Positions 63,006 to 64,000 of a stretch of 64,000 nt of DNA are shown here, piece by piece. Within the stretch, counting starts at the first letter, position 1. Each line of letters starts with the position of its first letter. A program made the position numbers and the translations under genes. This DNA is from Erythrobacter sp. EC-HK427 (GTDB lineage: Bacteria; Pseudomonadota; Alphaproteobacteria; Sphingomonadales; Sphingomonadaceae), in contig NZ_LR701479.1 of the NCBI RefSeq assembly GCF_902498745.1, positions 624,292 through 688,291 on the forward strand, written 5' to 3'. The notes beneath the pieces were generated by a model. That model saw nothing but the letters and a program-made list of their open reading frames with translations, had not been told where the DNA came from and did not search any database.

Positions 63006-64000
63006 TGTGGAGCTCCCTCGCCCGTGAGTTTCGCTTTCTGCTCAAGGATCGCGGCGCGCTATTCTGGCTCTTGTTGGCCTTCATTCTTTCTGTGATCGCG
63101 GTATCCTTTGGCATTGCCGAGGTACGCGAGCAGCGGGCAACCATCGCGACACTTGTCGAGGAAGATGCAGCGGACCGGGCCAACGCCTTGTCGACGCAGG
63201 AAGACTGGGGAAGCGCTGCCTATTACGCTTTCCATCTGACCTATGAGCCACCATCCGATTTCGCCTTTGCCGCAATGGGCCAACGCGACACCGCGCCGTG
63301 GAAGCACCGGATCAAGATGCTGGCGATCGAGGGCCAGATACACGAGGCCGATACGCGCAATGCCGATTTCGGCCTGGTCGGGCGGTTCGACTTCGCCTTT
63401 CTTGCAGCCGCTGTCGCGCCGCTTTTGCTGATCCTCTTGCTCTACGATCTTCGCGCCTCGGAACGCACCGCACGGCGGTATGACTTGCTTGTGGCAACCG
63501 CCTGGTCTCCTCGATCGCTCTGGTTACCTCGCGCAGCTTTGCGTGTTGTCGGCCTCTCGCTGCTTCTGCTTGTGCCGCTCTGCGTTGGAGCGGTGATCGA
63601 GGGGACTGCGCCAAGCGTCGTTCTTCAGGCGAGTGCGATTGTTATTGTCTCGCTTCTGGTTTGGTGGCTGATTGTCGAATTGCTGAGCCGCATCGATGCC
63701 TCACCATCGGTTCTGCTGACTTCGCTGATCGGACTTTGGTTGGCGCTTGCGATCCTCGTGCCTGCTATCTCGAAAGCTGCAATCGAAGCGGCAAACCCGG
63801 TTCCTGATGGCGGCGAGATCCTGCTGCTCCAGCGCGAAACGGTGAATGATGCATGGGATTTGCCGAAAGAAGCGACCATGGAGCCGTTTATCGAGCAATA
63901 TCCCGAATGGCGCGAGCATGCGGTTATCGATGAAGGTTTTGAGTGGAAATGGTATTACGCCTTCCAGCAGGTCGGCGATCAGACGGTCGCACCGCTCGCG
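63005..64000 (+). CDS. ABC-2/DUF3526-type permease (second of two), 3' truncated
   Basis: The frame opens at ATG 63005, overlapping the previous stop by one base, and stays open to the window end (332 codons). It begins MWSSLAREFRFLLKDRGALF, with helices at ~18-38, ~138-157, ~180-200, ~208-227 and ~237-255. The external loop ends with WKWYYAFQQVGDQ, which I associate with DUF3526 permeases. It should pair with the previous permease and the ATPase. The C-terminal part is missing only because the window ends. Confidence 0.85.
   Translation, partial: MWSSLAREFRFLLKDRGALFWLLLAFILSVIAVSFGIAEVREQRATIATLVEEDAADRANALSTQEDWGSAAYYAFHLTYEPPSDFAFAAMGQRDTAPWKHRIKMLAIEGQIHEADTRNADFGLVGRFDFAFLAAAVAPLLLILLLYDLRASERTARRYDLLVATAWSPRSLWLPRAALRVVGLSLLLLVPLCVGAVIEGTAPSVVLQASAIVIVSLLVWWLIVELLSRIDASPSVLLTSLIGLWLALAILVPAISKAAIEAANPVPDGGEILLLQRETVNDAWDLPKEATMEPFIEQYPEWREHAVIDEGFEWKWYYAFQQVGDQTVAPLA

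Overview
The window looks like part of a conjugative element (an integrative conjugative element or large plasmid) from an alphaproteobacterium, most likely a sphingomonad or erythrobacter. The reasons are high GC, an F-type TraG, a MobF relaxase of the TraI/TrwC kind with a TraD-like coupling protein, a GTTC-N7-GTTC SOS box of the alphaproteobacterial type, and a Sphingomonadales-style S24 repressor with a small companion gene. The organism is inferred from protein style only. No rRNA, tRNA, CRISPR array or intact insertion sequence was seen.

Layout. 1-2884: 3' end of a transfer cluster (truncated traG and a small membrane protein). 2889-3327: decayed AbiEi/AbiEii toxin-antitoxin remnant. 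3396-11542: a lipoprotein gene overlapping a 2467-residue RTX protein with an N-terminal lipase-like domain. 12166-13380: an HNH-like domain fused to an ABC-type ATPase, a candidate single-gene defence system. 13734-15450: element backbone (exported protein, 40-residue membrane protein, SNase-like nuclease). 15850-17507: HipBA module. 17578-18915: PD-(D/E)XK nuclease with an unknown partner. 18954-45377: about 26 kb of defence genes, all on the minus strand and almost without gaps. Read from its 5' end this block is ZorA-ZorB-ZorC-ZorD (Zorya type I), an unrecognised 325-residue gene, DruH-DruE (Druantia type III), HsdM-HsdS, a small unknown gene, a DUF262/DUF1524 (GmrSD-like) protein and HsdR. 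45553-46483: a divergent small gene and S24 repressor around a perfect SOS box. 46499-52132: relaxase, coupling protein and a ribbon-helix-helix accessory gene, with a probable oriT at 52201-52271. 52862-57319: backbone genes (SSB, DUF2493, ArdC and small proteins). 57481-64000: a divergent, possibly zinc-responsive cluster (DUF1826, MerC-like, TonB receptor, ABC exporter with two permeases; the last is cut by the window end).

How the parts work together. The defence block lies between transfer genes, so it is probably cargo that travels with the element. It layers DNA-modification sensing (type I restriction, GmrSD-like), a membrane motor system (Zorya), a giant helicase system (Druantia), and likely abortive or toxin modules (HipBA, the HNH-ATPase, the PD-(D/E)XK pair). 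The SOS box and S24 protein suggest that element genes respond to DNA damage. SSB and ArdC would protect incoming single-stranded DNA during transfer.

The most interesting unexplained items are the HNH-ATPase fusion, the 325-residue gene coupled to DruH, the lipase-RTX protein with its coupled lipoprotein, the PD-(D/E)XK gene pair, and a family of dyad and hairpin elements in front of the backbone genes.
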